A DNA stretch of 64,000 bases from Martinezella lusitana. GTDB lineage: Bacteria; Pseudomonadota; Alphaproteobacteria; Rhizobiales; Rhizobiaceae. Under the pieces are notes generated by a model. It searched no databases. It was given only the letters and a program-made list of their open reading frames with translations, and was not told the origin of the DNA. This document shows, piece by piece, positions 46,869-56,089 of the stretch. Both the position numbers and the translations under genes were made by a program. The stretch lies in contig NZ_JAFEVL010000030.1 in NCBI RefSeq assembly GCF_016901135.1, positions 124,001 to 188,000 of the forward strand. Direction: 5' to 3'. How positions within the stretch are numbered: the stretch's first letter is position 1; the number at the start of each line of letters is the position of its first letter.

Positions 46869-48257
46869 ATGACCCGCGAAATCAGGCTCAATGCCTTCGA
46901 CATGAACTGCGTCGGACACCAGTCCCCGGGCCTGTGGCGCCATCCGCGCGACAAGTCCTGGACTTACAAGGATATGGATTATTGGGTCCATCTGGCAAAG
47001 ACGCTAGAGCGCGGCAAGTTCGACGGGCTCTTCATCGCCGACGTGCTCGGCGTCTACGACGTGCTGAACGGCAATGTCGACGCGGCGCTGCGCCATTCCG
47101 CGCAAGTGCCGGTCAACGACCCAATACAGCTCATTCCGACGATGGCCTACGAGACCGAACATCTCGGCTTCGGGCTGACCGCCTCGCTCTCCTTCGAACA
47201 TCCCTACACTTTCGCGCGACGCATCTCGACGCTCGACCACCTGACCAAGGGCCGGGTCGGCTGGAATATCGTCACCTCCTATTTGAACAGCGGCGCTCTC
47301 AACATCGGCCAGTCGGCGCAGACGCAGCACGATGACCGCTACGGCTTGGCGGAAGAATATCTCGAAGTCTGCTACAAGCTCTGGGAAGGCAGTTGGGAGG
47401 ACGATGCGGTCGTTCGCGATCGGGAAAAAGGCATTTTCACGCGGCCGGAGAAGGTGCATCCCATCCGCCATTCCGGCAAGCATTTCACCGTTCCCGGTAT
47501 TCATCTGAGCGAACCGTCGCCGCAGCGCACGCCGGTGCTTTACCAGGCAGGCGCCTCCAGCCGCGGCAAGGATTTCGCCGGCGCCCATGCCGAATGCATC
47601 TTCGTGGCAGCGCCCTCCAAGCCGGTGCTGAAGCGCTATGTCGCCAATGTTCGCGAAGCTGCCGAGCGTGTCGGACGCAACCCGCGCGAAATTCTCGCCT
47701 TCAACCTCCAGACCGTGATCCTCGGCGAGACCGACGCCGAAGCGCAGCGCAAGTTCAACGAATACCGCCAATATGCTTCCTTTGAGGGGGCTCAGACGCT
47801 GATCTCCGGCTGGACCGGCATCGATTTCGGCCGGTTCTCTCCGGACGAGGTGCTTCGTCATCGCCATACCAACGCTGTACAATCCGCTGTCGAGACCTTC
47901 ACGACGATCGATCCGAACAAAGAGTGGACGGTGCGCGAGATGGCCGACTGGGTTGGCATCGGCGGCTTCGGCCCGGTCTTCGTCGGTTCGCCGCAGACCG
48001 TCGCCGACCTGATGCAGGAATGGATCGAGGATACCGATGTCGATGGCTTCAATCTGGCCTATGCCGTGACGCCCGAAAGCTTCGAGGATGCGGTCGATCT
48101 TCTGGTTCCCGAGCTGCAGAAGCGCGGCGTTTACAAGACGGAATACCGGCCGGGAACACTGCGGGAAAAACTCGGCGGCAGCGGACCGAGGCTTGTTGCA
48201 CCGCATCCGGCGACCGGCTATCGCAATCTCCGCGATGCTGTTGCGCGCGCATCTTAA
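46869..48257 (+). CDS. LLM-class flavin-dependent monooxygenase (NtaA/SnaA/DszA type)
   Basis: Reduced-flavin-dependent monooxygenase of 462 residues with the bacterial luciferase barrel. Family markers are FDGLFIADVLGVYD, LGFGLTASLSFEHPYTFARRISTLDHLTKGR-type sequence, GWNIVTSYL and LYQAGASSRGKDFA. This branch acts on chelators such as nitrilotriacetate, on sulfones and on related compounds, using FMNH2 from a separate reductase not seen here. ATG at 46869 has AGGAA 7 bases upstream. As the last gene of the importer operon it probably acts on the imported compound; the SfnB/DszC-like gene at 37021 may act on the same pathway. Confidence 0.88.
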   Translation: MTREIRLNAFDMNCVGHQSPGLWRHPRDKSWTYKDMDYWVHLAKTLERGKFDGLFIADVLGVYDVLNGNVDAALRHSAQVPVNDPIQLIPTMAYETEHLGFGLTASLSFEHPYTFARRISTLDHLTKGRVGWNIVTSYLNSGALNIGQSAQTQHDDRYGLAEEYLEVCYKLWEGSWEDDAVVRDREKGIFTRPEKVHPIRHSGKHFTVPGIHLSEPSPQRTPVLYQAGASSRGKDFAGAHAECIFVAAPSKPVLKRYVANVREAAERVGRNPREILAFNLQTVILGETDAEAQRKFNEYRQYASFEGAQTLISGWTGIDFGRFSPDEVLRHRHTNAVQSAVETFTTIDPNKEWTVREMADWVGIGGFGPVFVGSPQTVADLMQEWIEDTDVDGFNLAYAVTPESFEDAVDLLVPELQKRGVYKTEYRPGTLREKLGGSGPRLVAPHPATGYRNLRDAVARAS

Positions 48258-48294
48258 GCTCGCGAGACCACCCAGCTATGCCGGTATTCAGAGC

Positions 48295-48966
48295 TCAGGC
48301 AAAGGGCTCTGAAAGCATATCCTCAAGATCGGCCTTTGCCTGGGGTGAAAGATAGGGACGCAAGAGGCTCGCGACCTGGCTCAGCCCCCAATGGACGTGC
48401 CACGGGCTGAGGTCGCGAACGCCTTCCTGCAGCCCGAGATAGACGGCCCAATAGGTTGAGACGATCCAGACATTGGCCAATAGCGGCTTCCGGTCATCCG
48501 CGGCGACGCTGATGAGACCGGCTGCTTCCATGCGTTGAAAAATGACATCGACCGAAAGGCGCATGCCGGCACTGACAGCCAGGATCGGCTCCCTCAATCC
48601 CGGCGCGGTCGCCAATAGGCCCGGAAGGTCGCGAAAGAGGAAGCGATAGGTCCAGACGAGGGAGAACCATTTGCGCAGAAAGCCGGCATAGGCTTTCGAG
48701 TCAGGCGCGGGCACGGCATCCGCCTCGGCGACGAGCGCCAGCGCATCAGCCTCGAACCGGGAAAACAGGGCCAGTACCAGGGACTCCTTGGTGCGGAAAT
48801 GGTAGTAGAGATTACCCTGATTGATACGGACAGCCTCTGCGATTTCCGCCGTTGTCACTGCCTCGGGGCCTTTTTGGTTGAAGAGCGATAATGTCGAGAC
48901 AAGTATCCGTTCGCGCGTACTTGGCCGTGCTGTCGGCTCCGTTCTTTTGCCTTTGTTTTTCGACAC
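48295..48966 (-). CDS. TetR-family transcriptional regulator
   Basis: Regulator of 223 residues with the N-terminal TetR HTH (RERILVSTLSLFNQKGPEAVTTAEIAEAVRINQGNLYYHFRTKESL as a pattern, residues about 18-65) and a variable ligand domain. The start is GTG at 48966 with AGAGGA upstream. It is divergent from the cytochrome P450 gene, with two palindromes between (48987-49025), so it most likely represses that gene and itself. Its 3' end meets that of the monooxygenase gene. Confidence 0.9.
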   Translation of the reverse strand: MSKNKGKRTEPTARPSTRERILVSTLSLFNQKGPEAVTTAEIAEAVRINQGNLYYHFRTKESLVLALFSRFEADALALVAEADAVPAPDSKAYAGFLRKWFSLVWTYRFLFRDLPGLLATAPGLREPILAVSAGMRLSVDVIFQRMEAAGLISVAADDRKPLLANVWIVSTYWAVYLGLQEGVRDLSPWHVHWGLSQVASLLRPYLSPQAKADLEDMLSEPFA

Positions 48967-48986
48967 GCTTTTTCCTCTTGAATGCC

Positions 48987-49025
48987 TAAGGTATTCACCT
49001 TACCTGTTCTAAGGTAAATGCCTTA
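48987..49025. promoter_or_regulatory. Tandem TetR-type operator palindromes
   Basis: TAAGGTATTCACCTTA (48987-49002) is a perfect palindrome with 6-bp arms; TAAGGTAAATGCCTTA (49010-49025) is the same with one mismatch. Their centres are 23 bp apart. They lie between the divergent TetR and P450 genes, close to both starts, as expected for repression of both. Confidence 0.7.
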
Positions 49026-49071
49026 ATCCTGATCTACAGGCATCCGTGGAGCTGAACAAGGAGGTCGAAGG

Positions 49072-50439
49072 ATGAATGCACGCGTAAACACGGCCGATCC
49101 ATCGCCGGGCGCATTTCCCCTCACGCCGCGCTCGATGCCGCATGTGCTTCTTTCATTGATCCGCAATCCCCTTGATGCGCTGCCGTCCGAGATCTTCTCG
49201 GAGCCACTCGTCTTTACGCGGATGGGTGGAAAATTGCGGGTCTATCTCGCCGATCCGGAGTTGATCTACCGAGCGCTCGTCCGGAATGCTGATGCGCTCG
49301 GCAAGGGCGAAGATGTCCGCCGTTTGCTCGGCCCAGCGCTTGGCAATGGCATCCTGACCTCGGATGGCGCTCATTGGAAATGGCAGCGTCAATCCGTGGC
49401 CGGTGCCTTTCGTCACGAAAAGCTTCTCGAACTTCAGCCGGCCATGATCGCAGCCGCCGAGCGCAGACGCGATCTTTGGCTCACGCATAAAGACAGCGCT
49501 CTCGACCTCTGCCAGGAAATGATGCGCACGACCTTCGACATTATCGTCGAGACGATGATGTCGGGCGGCGACGGCATCGACGTCGACAGGGTCGAGCGCA
49601 ACATCACCGACTATCTCAAGCCGACTGGCTGGAAATTTGCGCTGGGCCTGCTCGGTGCGCCAGAGTGGATGCCGCATCCCGGCAAGGAAAAGGCAAAGGC
49701 GGCCGTGACCTTCCTGCGCGCGACCCTTGCGACTGTTATTGCCGAACGGCGACGCAGCGGCATCGAGCGCAGCGACCTTGTTTCCATGCTGCTTGGCGCA
49801 GCCGATCCGGAAACGGGCCGCATGATGAACGATGAAGAGATCATCGACAATCTGATGACCTTCATCACCGCCGGACACGAAACGACGGCGCTCGGCCTTG
49901 CCTGGACGCTCCATCTCCTTGCCCGATATCCTGACTGCCAGGCGAGGCTCTTCAACGAGATAGCCGCTGTCACCGAGGGCGACCCGCTCCTCGCCGAACA
50001 TGTCGGCAAACTCACCTATGCGAGACAGGTCTTTTCCGAGGCGATGCGGCTCTACCCGCCGGCGCCGATCATCTCGCGCGCGGCACTGCGCGAATTTACC
50101 CTTGGCGCCTATACGATCCCGGCCGGCACGATCCTTTATGTGCCGATCTATGCCGTGCATCGTCACGCGTCAATCTGGGAAGAGCCATTGGTCTTCGACC
50201 CCGAGCGCTTCGAGCCCGAGGCTGCAAAAAGCCGCCACCGCTATGCCTTCATGCCCTTCGGCGCCGGCCCGCGCGTCTGCATCGGCAATGGCTTTGCCAT
50301 GATGGAAGCCGTTGCGATCCTTGCCGTCCTGCTGCAAAGATTCCGCGTGACCGGTCCGGACGAGCCTTCGCCCAAACCGGTCATGAAGGTCACGTTGCGG
50401 CCGATGCATCCTCTGCCGATCAATCTGGTCGAACGATAG
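49072..50439 (+). CDS. Cytochrome P450
   Basis: Haem monooxygenase of 455 residues, soluble. I-helix oxygen-binding motif AGHETT at 267-272, ExxR pair E323/R326 in EAMRLYPP, and the haem-ligand loop FGAGPRVCIG with C403. It is closest in pattern to bacterial fatty-acid or terpenoid hydroxylases of the CYP102/CYP4-like group. A perfect AAGGAGGT lies 6 bases before the ATG. No ferredoxin or reductase gene is adjacent. Probably controlled by the divergent TetR protein. Confidence 0.93.
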   Translation: MNARVNTADPSPGAFPLTPRSMPHVLLSLIRNPLDALPSEIFSEPLVFTRMGGKLRVYLADPELIYRALVRNADALGKGEDVRRLLGPALGNGILTSDGAHWKWQRQSVAGAFRHEKLLELQPAMIAAAERRRDLWLTHKDSALDLCQEMMRTTFDIIVETMMSGGDGIDVDRVERNITDYLKPTGWKFALGLLGAPEWMPHPGKEKAKAAVTFLRATLATVIAERRRSGIERSDLVSMLLGAADPETGRMMNDEEIIDNLMTFITAGHETTALGLAWTLHLLARYPDCQARLFNEIAAVTEGDPLLAEHVGKLTYARQVFSEAMRLYPPAPIISRAALREFTLGAYTIPAGTILYVPIYAVHRHASIWEEPLVFDPERFEPEAAKSRHRYAFMPFGAGPRVCIGNGFAMMEAVAILAVLLQRFRVTGPDEPSPKPVMKVTLRPMHPLPINLVER

Positions 50440-50455
50440 ACCGCCGGGCCGCCTT

Positions 50456-50474
50456 CCCTATTTCGGACATAGGG
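50456..50474. terminator. Small hairpin between convergent genes
   Basis: CCCTAT-N7-ATAGGG, a 6-bp stem with a 7-base loop, lies between the stops of the P450 gene and the dipeptidase gene. No T-run is evident. Possible bidirectional terminator, weak. Confidence 0.3.
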
Positions 50475-50499
50475 TGAGCTGAGAGCCTTACTTCCAGCG

Positions 50500-51537
50500 T
50501 CAAGCGCCCCAGCTGCGTTCGAGCACGCGGATCCAGTTTTGGTGGGCAATCATTCCGAGCGCCTGATCGTCAAAGCCATGCGCGCGCAGGGCGTCGATCA
50601 GCTTCGGCAGGCCGCTGGCATCGCCAAGCGATTGCGGGATGGTTGTGCCATCGAAATCGGAGCCGAGTGCGACGCGTTCGATGCCGATCCGGTCGGCTAT
50701 GTAAACGATATGACGAACGAGAACATCGAGGGATGTATCGGTGTTTCTCACACCATCGTCGCGCAGGAACAACACCCCGAAATTAATGCCGACCAGACCG
50801 TCGGTGTCGCGGATCGCATCGAGCTGCTTGTCCGTGAGGTTGCGGCTGTGGGGAGAAAGCGCATGCGCATTGGAATGCGAGGCGACAAGCGGCGCATTCG
50901 ACAATTGCGCGATATCCCAGAAGCCCTGTTCGTTCATGTGCGAGAGATCGATCATGATCCGCAGTTCATTGCAGGCGCGCACCAGATCCTTGCCCGCGTC
51001 GCTGAGGCCGGGCCCGATATCCGGCGTCGAGGGAAAGCGGAAAGGCACGCCATAAGCAAAGACATTCGGCCGGCTCCATACCGGACCGAGCGTGCGCAGC
51101 CCGGCTTGATGAAGGACATAGAGCGCATCGAGATCGGCCGCGATCGCTTCTGCCCCCTCGATATGAAAAACAGCGGCAAACCGGCCATCGGCGATGGAAC
51201 TACGAATGTCGCCGGCCGAGCGGCAAACCTTTAGCGCACCGTCGGATTGAGCCTCGATCGCCAGGAGAAGGCGAAACATCGCCAAAGTCTCGTTCAGCGC
51301 CTGGGGCTGCGAGGGAGCCGGAAAATCGCCATTCCCATCTCGGGGTTGATCCGGAGATGGGATGAACACCGCGCAAAGCCCGCCTGCAAGCCCGCCGCGA
51401 CGCGCGCGCGGCAGATCGATATGGCCGGCATTCTCGCCATTCAGAAAGGCGCTGACGGAATTGAGGCCATCGCGCCGCAGACGAAGCAACACATCGTTGT
51501 GGCCGTCGAATACTGGAATTATCGAGGATTGTGTCAT
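50500..51537 (-). CDS. Membrane-dipeptidase-type zinc peptidase (M19 family)
   Basis: Zinc dipeptidase of 345 residues with the M19 signature FDGHNDVLLRL (H13, D15), the bridging glutamate in FHIEGAEAI, and histidines in DLSHMN and ASHSNAHAL. M19 enzymes hydrolyse dipeptides and often accept a D-residue at the second position. No signal peptide is visible, so it is probably cytoplasmic. It is divergent from a peptide importer and near a D-aminopeptidase and D-amino-acid transaminase, supporting a role in D-peptide breakdown. Confidence 0.9.
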   Translation of the reverse strand: MTQSSIIPVFDGHNDVLLRLRRDGLNSVSAFLNGENAGHIDLPRARRGGLAGGLCAVFIPSPDQPRDGNGDFPAPSQPQALNETLAMFRLLLAIEAQSDGALKVCRSAGDIRSSIADGRFAAVFHIEGAEAIAADLDALYVLHQAGLRTLGPVWSRPNVFAYGVPFRFPSTPDIGPGLSDAGKDLVRACNELRIMIDLSHMNEQGFWDIAQLSNAPLVASHSNAHALSPHSRNLTDKQLDAIRDTDGLVGINFGVLFLRDDGVRNTDTSLDVLVRHIVYIADRIGIERVALGSDFDGTTIPQSLGDASGLPKLIDALRAHGFDDQALGMIAHQNWIRVLERSWGA

Positions 51538-51750
51538 GTTTCATTCCAAAAAGGTCATCGATACCTGCCTAGGCAAGCTCGGCAGGATGGGCAAATGCAA
51601 ACCGCGCATAAGGTCTGCGAAAAACGGAATTAGTCGCTCGCAAGACGCGCTGTTAGAGAAGCTAGCGAAAATACGATAGCGACAGAACCGTACCAAGTCT
51701 CACCATGCTTGGCATAGAGCTGTTGCCAAAAGAGTCAAAGGGGATTTCGC
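51538..51750. promoter_or_regulatory. Divergent region between dipeptidase and peptide-importer genes
   Basis: Holds a perfect 10-base palindrome TGCCTAGGCA (51568-51577) within a wider inverted repeat CCTGCC (51566-51571) and GGCAGG (51583-51588), close to the dipeptidase start. It could be the target of the LysR protein at 58434. AGGGG lies 7 bases before the importer ATG. Confidence 0.35.
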
Positions 51751-53349
51751 ATGGTTTCAAGACGTCAGTTTCTCATTGGCAGCGCCACGCTGCCCTTCCT
51801 GTCCTATCTCGATCTTGCACAGACGGCATTTGCGGCAACGCCGAAAGACGTGCTTGTCGTTGCCCAGCAGCTCGACAACATGACGAGCCTCGACCCCCAT
51901 GAAAGCTTCGAGGCCGTCGGCGGCGAAGTGATCAGCAACATGTATCAGAAGCTGGTGCGTCCCAACACCGATGATCCCTCCAAGGTCGATCCGGTGCTGG
52001 CGGAATCCTGGCAAGCCGATGCGGACAGCAAGGTCTTCACCTTCAAGCTCGCCAAGGCAAGCTTTGCCAGCGGCGCGCCGGTGACGGCTGATGACGTTGC
52101 CTTCTCGCTGCAGCGCGCGATCAAGATGAACAAGGGCGCCGCCTTCATCATCAACCAGTTCGGCTTCACCGCGGAGAATGTCGAAAGCCGGATCGTCGCC
52201 AAGGACGCCGAAACGCTGACACTGACGACCGAGAAACCCACCGCGATCGCCTTCCTGCTCTATTGCCTCTCTGCCAATATCGCCGCCGTCGTTGAAAAGA
52301 AGGTCGTGCTTGCCAACGAGGCAAATGGCGACATGGGCAATGCCTGGCTGCAGAAGAACAGCGCCGGCTCGGGCAGCTTCCAGCTTCAGGCCTGGAAGGC
52401 GAGCGAATCCGTGTCGCTCACCCTCAACCCGCACGGCCCCCACAAGGGCGATCTGAAGCGCGTTATCCTGCGTCACGTCACCGATCCCGCCTCGCAGCTT
52501 TTGATGCTGAAGAAGGGCGATGCCGATATCGCCCGCGATCTGACTTCCGAGCAGCTTCGCACCATTCAGAACGATGCCGATTTCACGCTGGTCACCAAAA
52601 GCATCGCCTCGCTGGTGCTCATCTCCCTCAACCAGGGTGTCGCGAACTTGGCAAAGCCACAGGTGTGGCAGGCCGTCAAATGGGCGCTCGACTACAAGGG
52701 TATGCAGGAAAACATCGTGCCGCTGACCCATAAGGTCCACCAGAGCTTCGAGGCGGAAGGCTTCCCCGCGGCGATCAGCGACACGCCGTTCCAGAAGGAC
52801 GTGGCAAAGGCGAAGGCGCTGATGGCCGAAGCCGGGCTTGCCGACGGTTTCGATGTGACGATGGATCACTACGCCGCCCAGCCCTACCCGGACCTCGCCC
52901 AGGCCATCCAGGCAAACCTCGCCGAAATCGGCATTCGCGTGAAATTGCAATCGGCCGAAAACCGTCAGGTGCTGACCAAGATGCGAGGCCGCCAGCACGA
53001 GATGGCGCTTTCCGCCTGGGGCACCGACTATTTCGACCCGAACTCCAACGGCGAAGTCTTCACCATCAACAAGGACAATTCCGACGACGCCAAGAGCAAG
53101 CCTTTCCTGTGGCGCTCGCGCTACAAGAACGACGATTTCGCCGCCAAGGCGGAAGCCGCTCGCGACGAGAAGGATCCGGCCAAGCGCATCGCGCTCTATG
53201 AAGAGCTCCAGCGCGAGCACATGCAGAACAGCCCCTTCGCCTTCATGTTCCAGACGGTGAAGACAGCGGCATGCCGCAAGGCCGTCTCCGGCTTCCGCCT
53301 CGGCGCTCTTTCGGAAGCCAATTCCTACCAGGAGACTGGCAAGGCTTGA
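51751..53349 (+). CDS. Peptide ABC transporter substrate-binding protein (SBP family 5), Tat-exported
   Basis: Periplasmic oligopeptide/dipeptide-binding protein of 532 residues. The N-terminus MVSRRQFLIGSATLPFL is a twin-arginine signal, cut near residue 29. The family-5 body follows (LDPHESFEAVGGEVISNMYQ; VLAESWQADADSKVFTFKLA; RPDV-like loops and the WGTDYFDPNSN segment). First gene of a five-gene importer operon. Binding specificity cannot be deduced, but the neighbouring enzymes point to D-residue-containing peptides. Confidence 0.92.
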   Translation: MVSRRQFLIGSATLPFLSYLDLAQTAFAATPKDVLVVAQQLDNMTSLDPHESFEAVGGEVISNMYQKLVRPNTDDPSKVDPVLAESWQADADSKVFTFKLAKASFASGAPVTADDVAFSLQRAIKMNKGAAFIINQFGFTAENVESRIVAKDAETLTLTTEKPTAIAFLLYCLSANIAAVVEKKVVLANEANGDMGNAWLQKNSAGSGSFQLQAWKASESVSLTLNPHGPHKGDLKRVILRHVTDPASQLLMLKKGDADIARDLTSEQLRTIQNDADFTLVTKSIASLVLISLNQGVANLAKPQVWQAVKWALDYKGMQENIVPLTHKVHQSFEAEGFPAAISDTPFQKDVAKAKALMAEAGLADGFDVTMDHYAAQPYPDLAQAIQANLAEIGIRVKLQSAENRQVLTKMRGRQHEMALSAWGTDYFDPNSNGEVFTINKDNSDDAKSKPFLWRSRYKNDDFAAKAEAARDEKDPAKRIALYEELQREHMQNSPFAFMFQTVKTAACRKAVSGFRLGALSEANSYQETGKA

Positions 53350-54359
53350 CCCGACGGCTCAAATCCTTCTCCGCCATCCTGAGCAGCATCGTACTGACGC
53401 TGCTCGGGCTGACGGTCGTCACCTTCCTGATCGGCCGCGTCATGCCGGTCGATCCGGTTATTGCCGCGGTCGGCGACAATGCACCGGAGGCAGTGGTCAT
53501 ACGCGTGCGGGCGGAAATGGGCCTCGACCAGCCGCTGCCGGTGCAGTTTCTGCATTATCTGAACCAGCTCCTCCATGGCGATCTCGGCATGTCCGTGCTG
53601 ACGAAGAACCCGGTGTCGCAGGATATCGCCCGCTTCTTTCCCGCGACCTTCGAACTGGCGACCGCAGCGCTTCTTCTTGCCGCCATTATAGGCATTCCGC
53701 TTGGCGTCTGGGCGGCCGTTCGACAGGGAACCATCACGGACCAGGCGATCCGCGTGGTTTGCCTCGCGGGCCATTCCATTCCGGTTTTCATGCTGTCCCT
53801 CATCTCGCTGCTGATCTTCTATTCAGCGCTCGGCATAGCACCGGGGCCTGGGCGGCAGGACATTATCTATGACGGAATGATCACACCGGTGACCGGACTG
53901 CTGTCCGTGGACACGCTGCTTGCCGGCGACCTCGACGCCTTCTGGGATGCGCTCGCCCATATGGCACAGCCGGTCTGCATCCTCGCCTATTTCAGCATGG
54001 CCTATATCGCCCGCATGACGCGCGCCTTCATGATCGACGCCTTGAAGGGCGAATTCGTGATTACCGCGCGTGCCAAGGGCCTGTCGCTCGGCAGGGTGAT
54101 CTGGGGGCATGCCTTCCCGACCGTTGCGGTGCAGCTGGTGACGGTGCTGTCGCTCACCTATGCGGGCCTGCTGGAAGGCGCCGTCGTGACCGAGACAGTC
54201 TTTTCCTGGCCCGGCATCGGCCAGTATCTGACCGCCTCGCTGATGAACGGCGACATGAATCCGGTCATCGGCACTACACTCCTGATCGGCATCATCTATG
54301 TGGGGCTGAACCTCGTCGCCGATCTCCTTTATCGCCTGCTGGACCCGAGGGTGCGATGA
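53346..54359 (+). CDS. Peptide ABC transporter permease (DppB-like)
   Basis: Inner-membrane permease of 337 residues with six helices, the long first periplasmic loop of DppB types and the EAA loop (FVITARAKGLSLGRVIWGHAFP). The start is TTG at 53346, overlapping the binding-protein stop as TTGA; the open frame to 53271 lies inside that gene and is not family sequence. It pairs with the next permease. Confidence 0.9.
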   Translation: MTRRLKSFSAILSSIVLTLLGLTVVTFLIGRVMPVDPVIAAVGDNAPEAVVIRVRAEMGLDQPLPVQFLHYLNQLLHGDLGMSVLTKNPVSQDIARFFPATFELATAALLLAAIIGIPLGVWAAVRQGTITDQAIRVVCLAGHSIPVFMLSLISLLIFYSALGIAPGPGRQDIIYDGMITPVTGLLSVDTLLAGDLDAFWDALAHMAQPVCILAYFSMAYIARMTRAFMIDALKGEFVITARAKGLSLGRVIWGHAFPTVAVQLVTVLSLTYAGLLEGAVVTETVFSWPGIGQYLTASLMNGDMNPVIGTTLLIGIIYVGLNLVADLLYRLLDPRVR

Positions 54360-55258
54360 TGCTTGCAACCTTCCGCAATTGGGCACTCGACGAGTCCCCC
54401 ACCTCCCGACGCCAGGCAGCCTGGGGCGATCGGTATCGCATCTGGCTGGGGTTGAAGGGCAACGCTCTCGGCATGATCGGCCTTTCGATCATCCTGCTAT
54501 TCATCCTGCTTGCGCTTTTCGCACCGTGGCTCGCCACACATGATCCAGCCGCCCAGGATTTGGCCAACCGGCTTGCCAGACCGAGCCCAGCCCATTGGCT
54601 TGGCACCGACGAACTCGGCCGCGATATTTACTCGCGCCTGCTCTATGGAGGCCGCGTCACGCTCGGCATGGTCATCGCCGTGGTGGTGCTCGTCGCGCCG
54701 ATCGGCCTCGCCATCGGCTGCATCGCCGGCTATTTCGGCGGCGTGGTCGACACGGCGCTGATGCGACTGACCGACATCTTTCTCGCCTTCCCCCGGCTGG
54801 TTTTAGCGCTTGCCTTCGTCGCCGCGCTGAAGCCGGGCGTGGAAAGCGCCGTGCTTGCGATCGCGCTCACCGCCTGGCCGCCCTACGCCCGGCTGGCACG
54901 CGCCGAGACATTGACCGTGCGCGGTGCCGATTTCATTGCCGCCTATCGTCTGACAGGCGCCTCTTCCTGGCGCATCATCATGCGCCATATCGCGCCTTTG
55001 TGCATGCCCAGCCTGATCGTTCGCGTCACGCTCGACATGAGCTCCATCATCATAACAGCCGCAAGCCTCGGCTTCCTCGGCATGGGCGCACAACCGCCCT
55101 CGCCGGAATGGGGCGCGATGATCGCGACCGCAAAGCGCTTCATCTTCGAGCAATGGTGGGTCGCAACGATCCCTGGCATCGCCATCTTCCTCGCCTCGCT
55201 CGCCTTCAATTTCCTTGGCGATGCATTGCGCGACGTGCTCGATCCGAAGGGGAACTGA
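54356..55258 (+). CDS. Peptide ABC transporter permease (DppC-like)
   Basis: Second permease, 300 residues: N-terminal OppC-type segment, first helix after GLKGNALGMIGLSIILLF, HWLGTDELGRDIYSRLLYGGR typical of DppC/OppC, and EAA loop (GADFIAAYRLTGASSWRIIMRHIAP). ATG overlaps the previous stop by 4 bp; the second ATG codon is equally possible. Confidence 0.93.
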   Translation: MMLATFRNWALDESPTSRRQAAWGDRYRIWLGLKGNALGMIGLSIILLFILLALFAPWLATHDPAAQDLANRLARPSPAHWLGTDELGRDIYSRLLYGGRVTLGMVIAVVVLVAPIGLAIGCIAGYFGGVVDTALMRLTDIFLAFPRLVLALAFVAALKPGVESAVLAIALTAWPPYARLARAETLTVRGADFIAAYRLTGASSWRIIMRHIAPLCMPSLIVRVTLDMSSIIITAASLGFLGMGAQPPSPEWGAMIATAKRFIFEQWWVATIPGIAIFLASLAFNFLGDALRDVLDPKGN

Positions 55259-55261
55259 TCC

Positions 55262-56089
55262 ATGCTGGTCGAGATCGACAATCTGCGCATCGGCTTTAAG
55301 ACGCAAACCGGCTTTGCCCCCGCCGTCAAGGGCGTATCGTTGCGCCTGGGTGCCGAGAAGCTCGGCATCGTCGGCGAAAGCGGTTCCGGCAAAAGCCTGA
55401 CGGCGCGCGCGCTGATGAAGCTCCTGCCAAGGCAGACGCGCATCGAAGCCGACAAGCTCTCCTTCGACGGCATCGACATAGTGTCCGCCAGCGAAAAGCA
55501 GATGCGCACCATTCGCGGCAAACGGGCGGGCTTCATCCTGCAGGACCCGAAATATTCGCTTAACCCGGTGAAGACCATCGGCAATCAGGTTGCCGAGTCA
55601 TGGCGCACGCACAAGGGCGGCAGCCGCCGGGAGGCGGTGGAAGCGGCCGCCAATCTGCTGGAGCAGGTCAAGATCCGCAATCCGAAGGCGGTTGCCACCT
55701 CCTATCCGCATGAAGTCTCAGGCGGCATGGGCCAGCGCGTCATGATCGCCATGATGCTCGCTCCCGATCCGGAATTGCTGATTGCTGACGAGCCAACAAG
55801 CGCGCTGGACGCGACGGTGCAGGCGGAAATCCTGCGGCTGATCGAGGAGCTTGTCTCCGAGCGCTCCATGGGACTGATGCTGATCAGCCATGACCTGCCG
55901 CTCGTCTCGCATTTCTGCGACCGGGTGGTGGTCATGTATTCCGGGCGGATCATGGAGGAGCTGAAGGCATCGGAACTGTTGTCCGCCGCCCATCCCTATA
56001 CGCGCGGACTGCTGAACTGCATTCCTTCGCTCACCCATCCGAAAGAGCGATTGCCCATTCTCGAGCGTGATCCGGAGTGGCTGAAATGA
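55262..56089 (+). CDS. Peptide ABC transporter ATP-binding protein (DppD-like)
   Basis: ATPase of 275 residues with Walker A GESGSGKSL (38-46), VSGGMGQRV signature, Walker B LLIADEPTSALD and H-loop in LLISHDLPL. The C-terminal oligopeptide-transporter extension (HPYTRGLLNCIPSL) is present, though the usual iron-sulfur cysteine cluster of some DppD proteins is reduced to one cysteine. Starts 3 bp after the permease stop. Confidence 0.93.
   Translation: MLVEIDNLRIGFKTQTGFAPAVKGVSLRLGAEKLGIVGESGSGKSLTARALMKLLPRQTRIEADKLSFDGIDIVSASEKQMRTIRGKRAGFILQDPKYSLNPVKTIGNQVAESWRTHKGGSRREAVEAAANLLEQVKIRNPKAVATSYPHEVSGGMGQRVMIAMMLAPDPELLIADEPTSALDATVQAEILRLIEELVSERSMGLMLISHDLPLVSHFCDRVVVMYSGRIMEELKASELLSAAHPYTRGLLNCIPSLTHPKERLPILERDPEWLK

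Noticed and set aside
45875..46954. 359-residue open frame antisense to a permease gene
   Set aside because: Charged low-complexity sequence caused by complementing hydrophobic codons; no start signal.
47004..48206. 400-residue open frame antisense to the LLM monooxygenase
   Set aside because: Typical shadow of a GC-rich gene; Arg/Asp/Gly/His-rich composition with no domain, while the opposite strand is unmistakable.
51757..53220. 487-residue open frame antisense to the peptide-binding-protein gene
   Set aside because: It mirrors the codon bias of the real gene opposite, has no ribosome site or recognised motif, and the plus strand has a Tat signal and clear family sequence.
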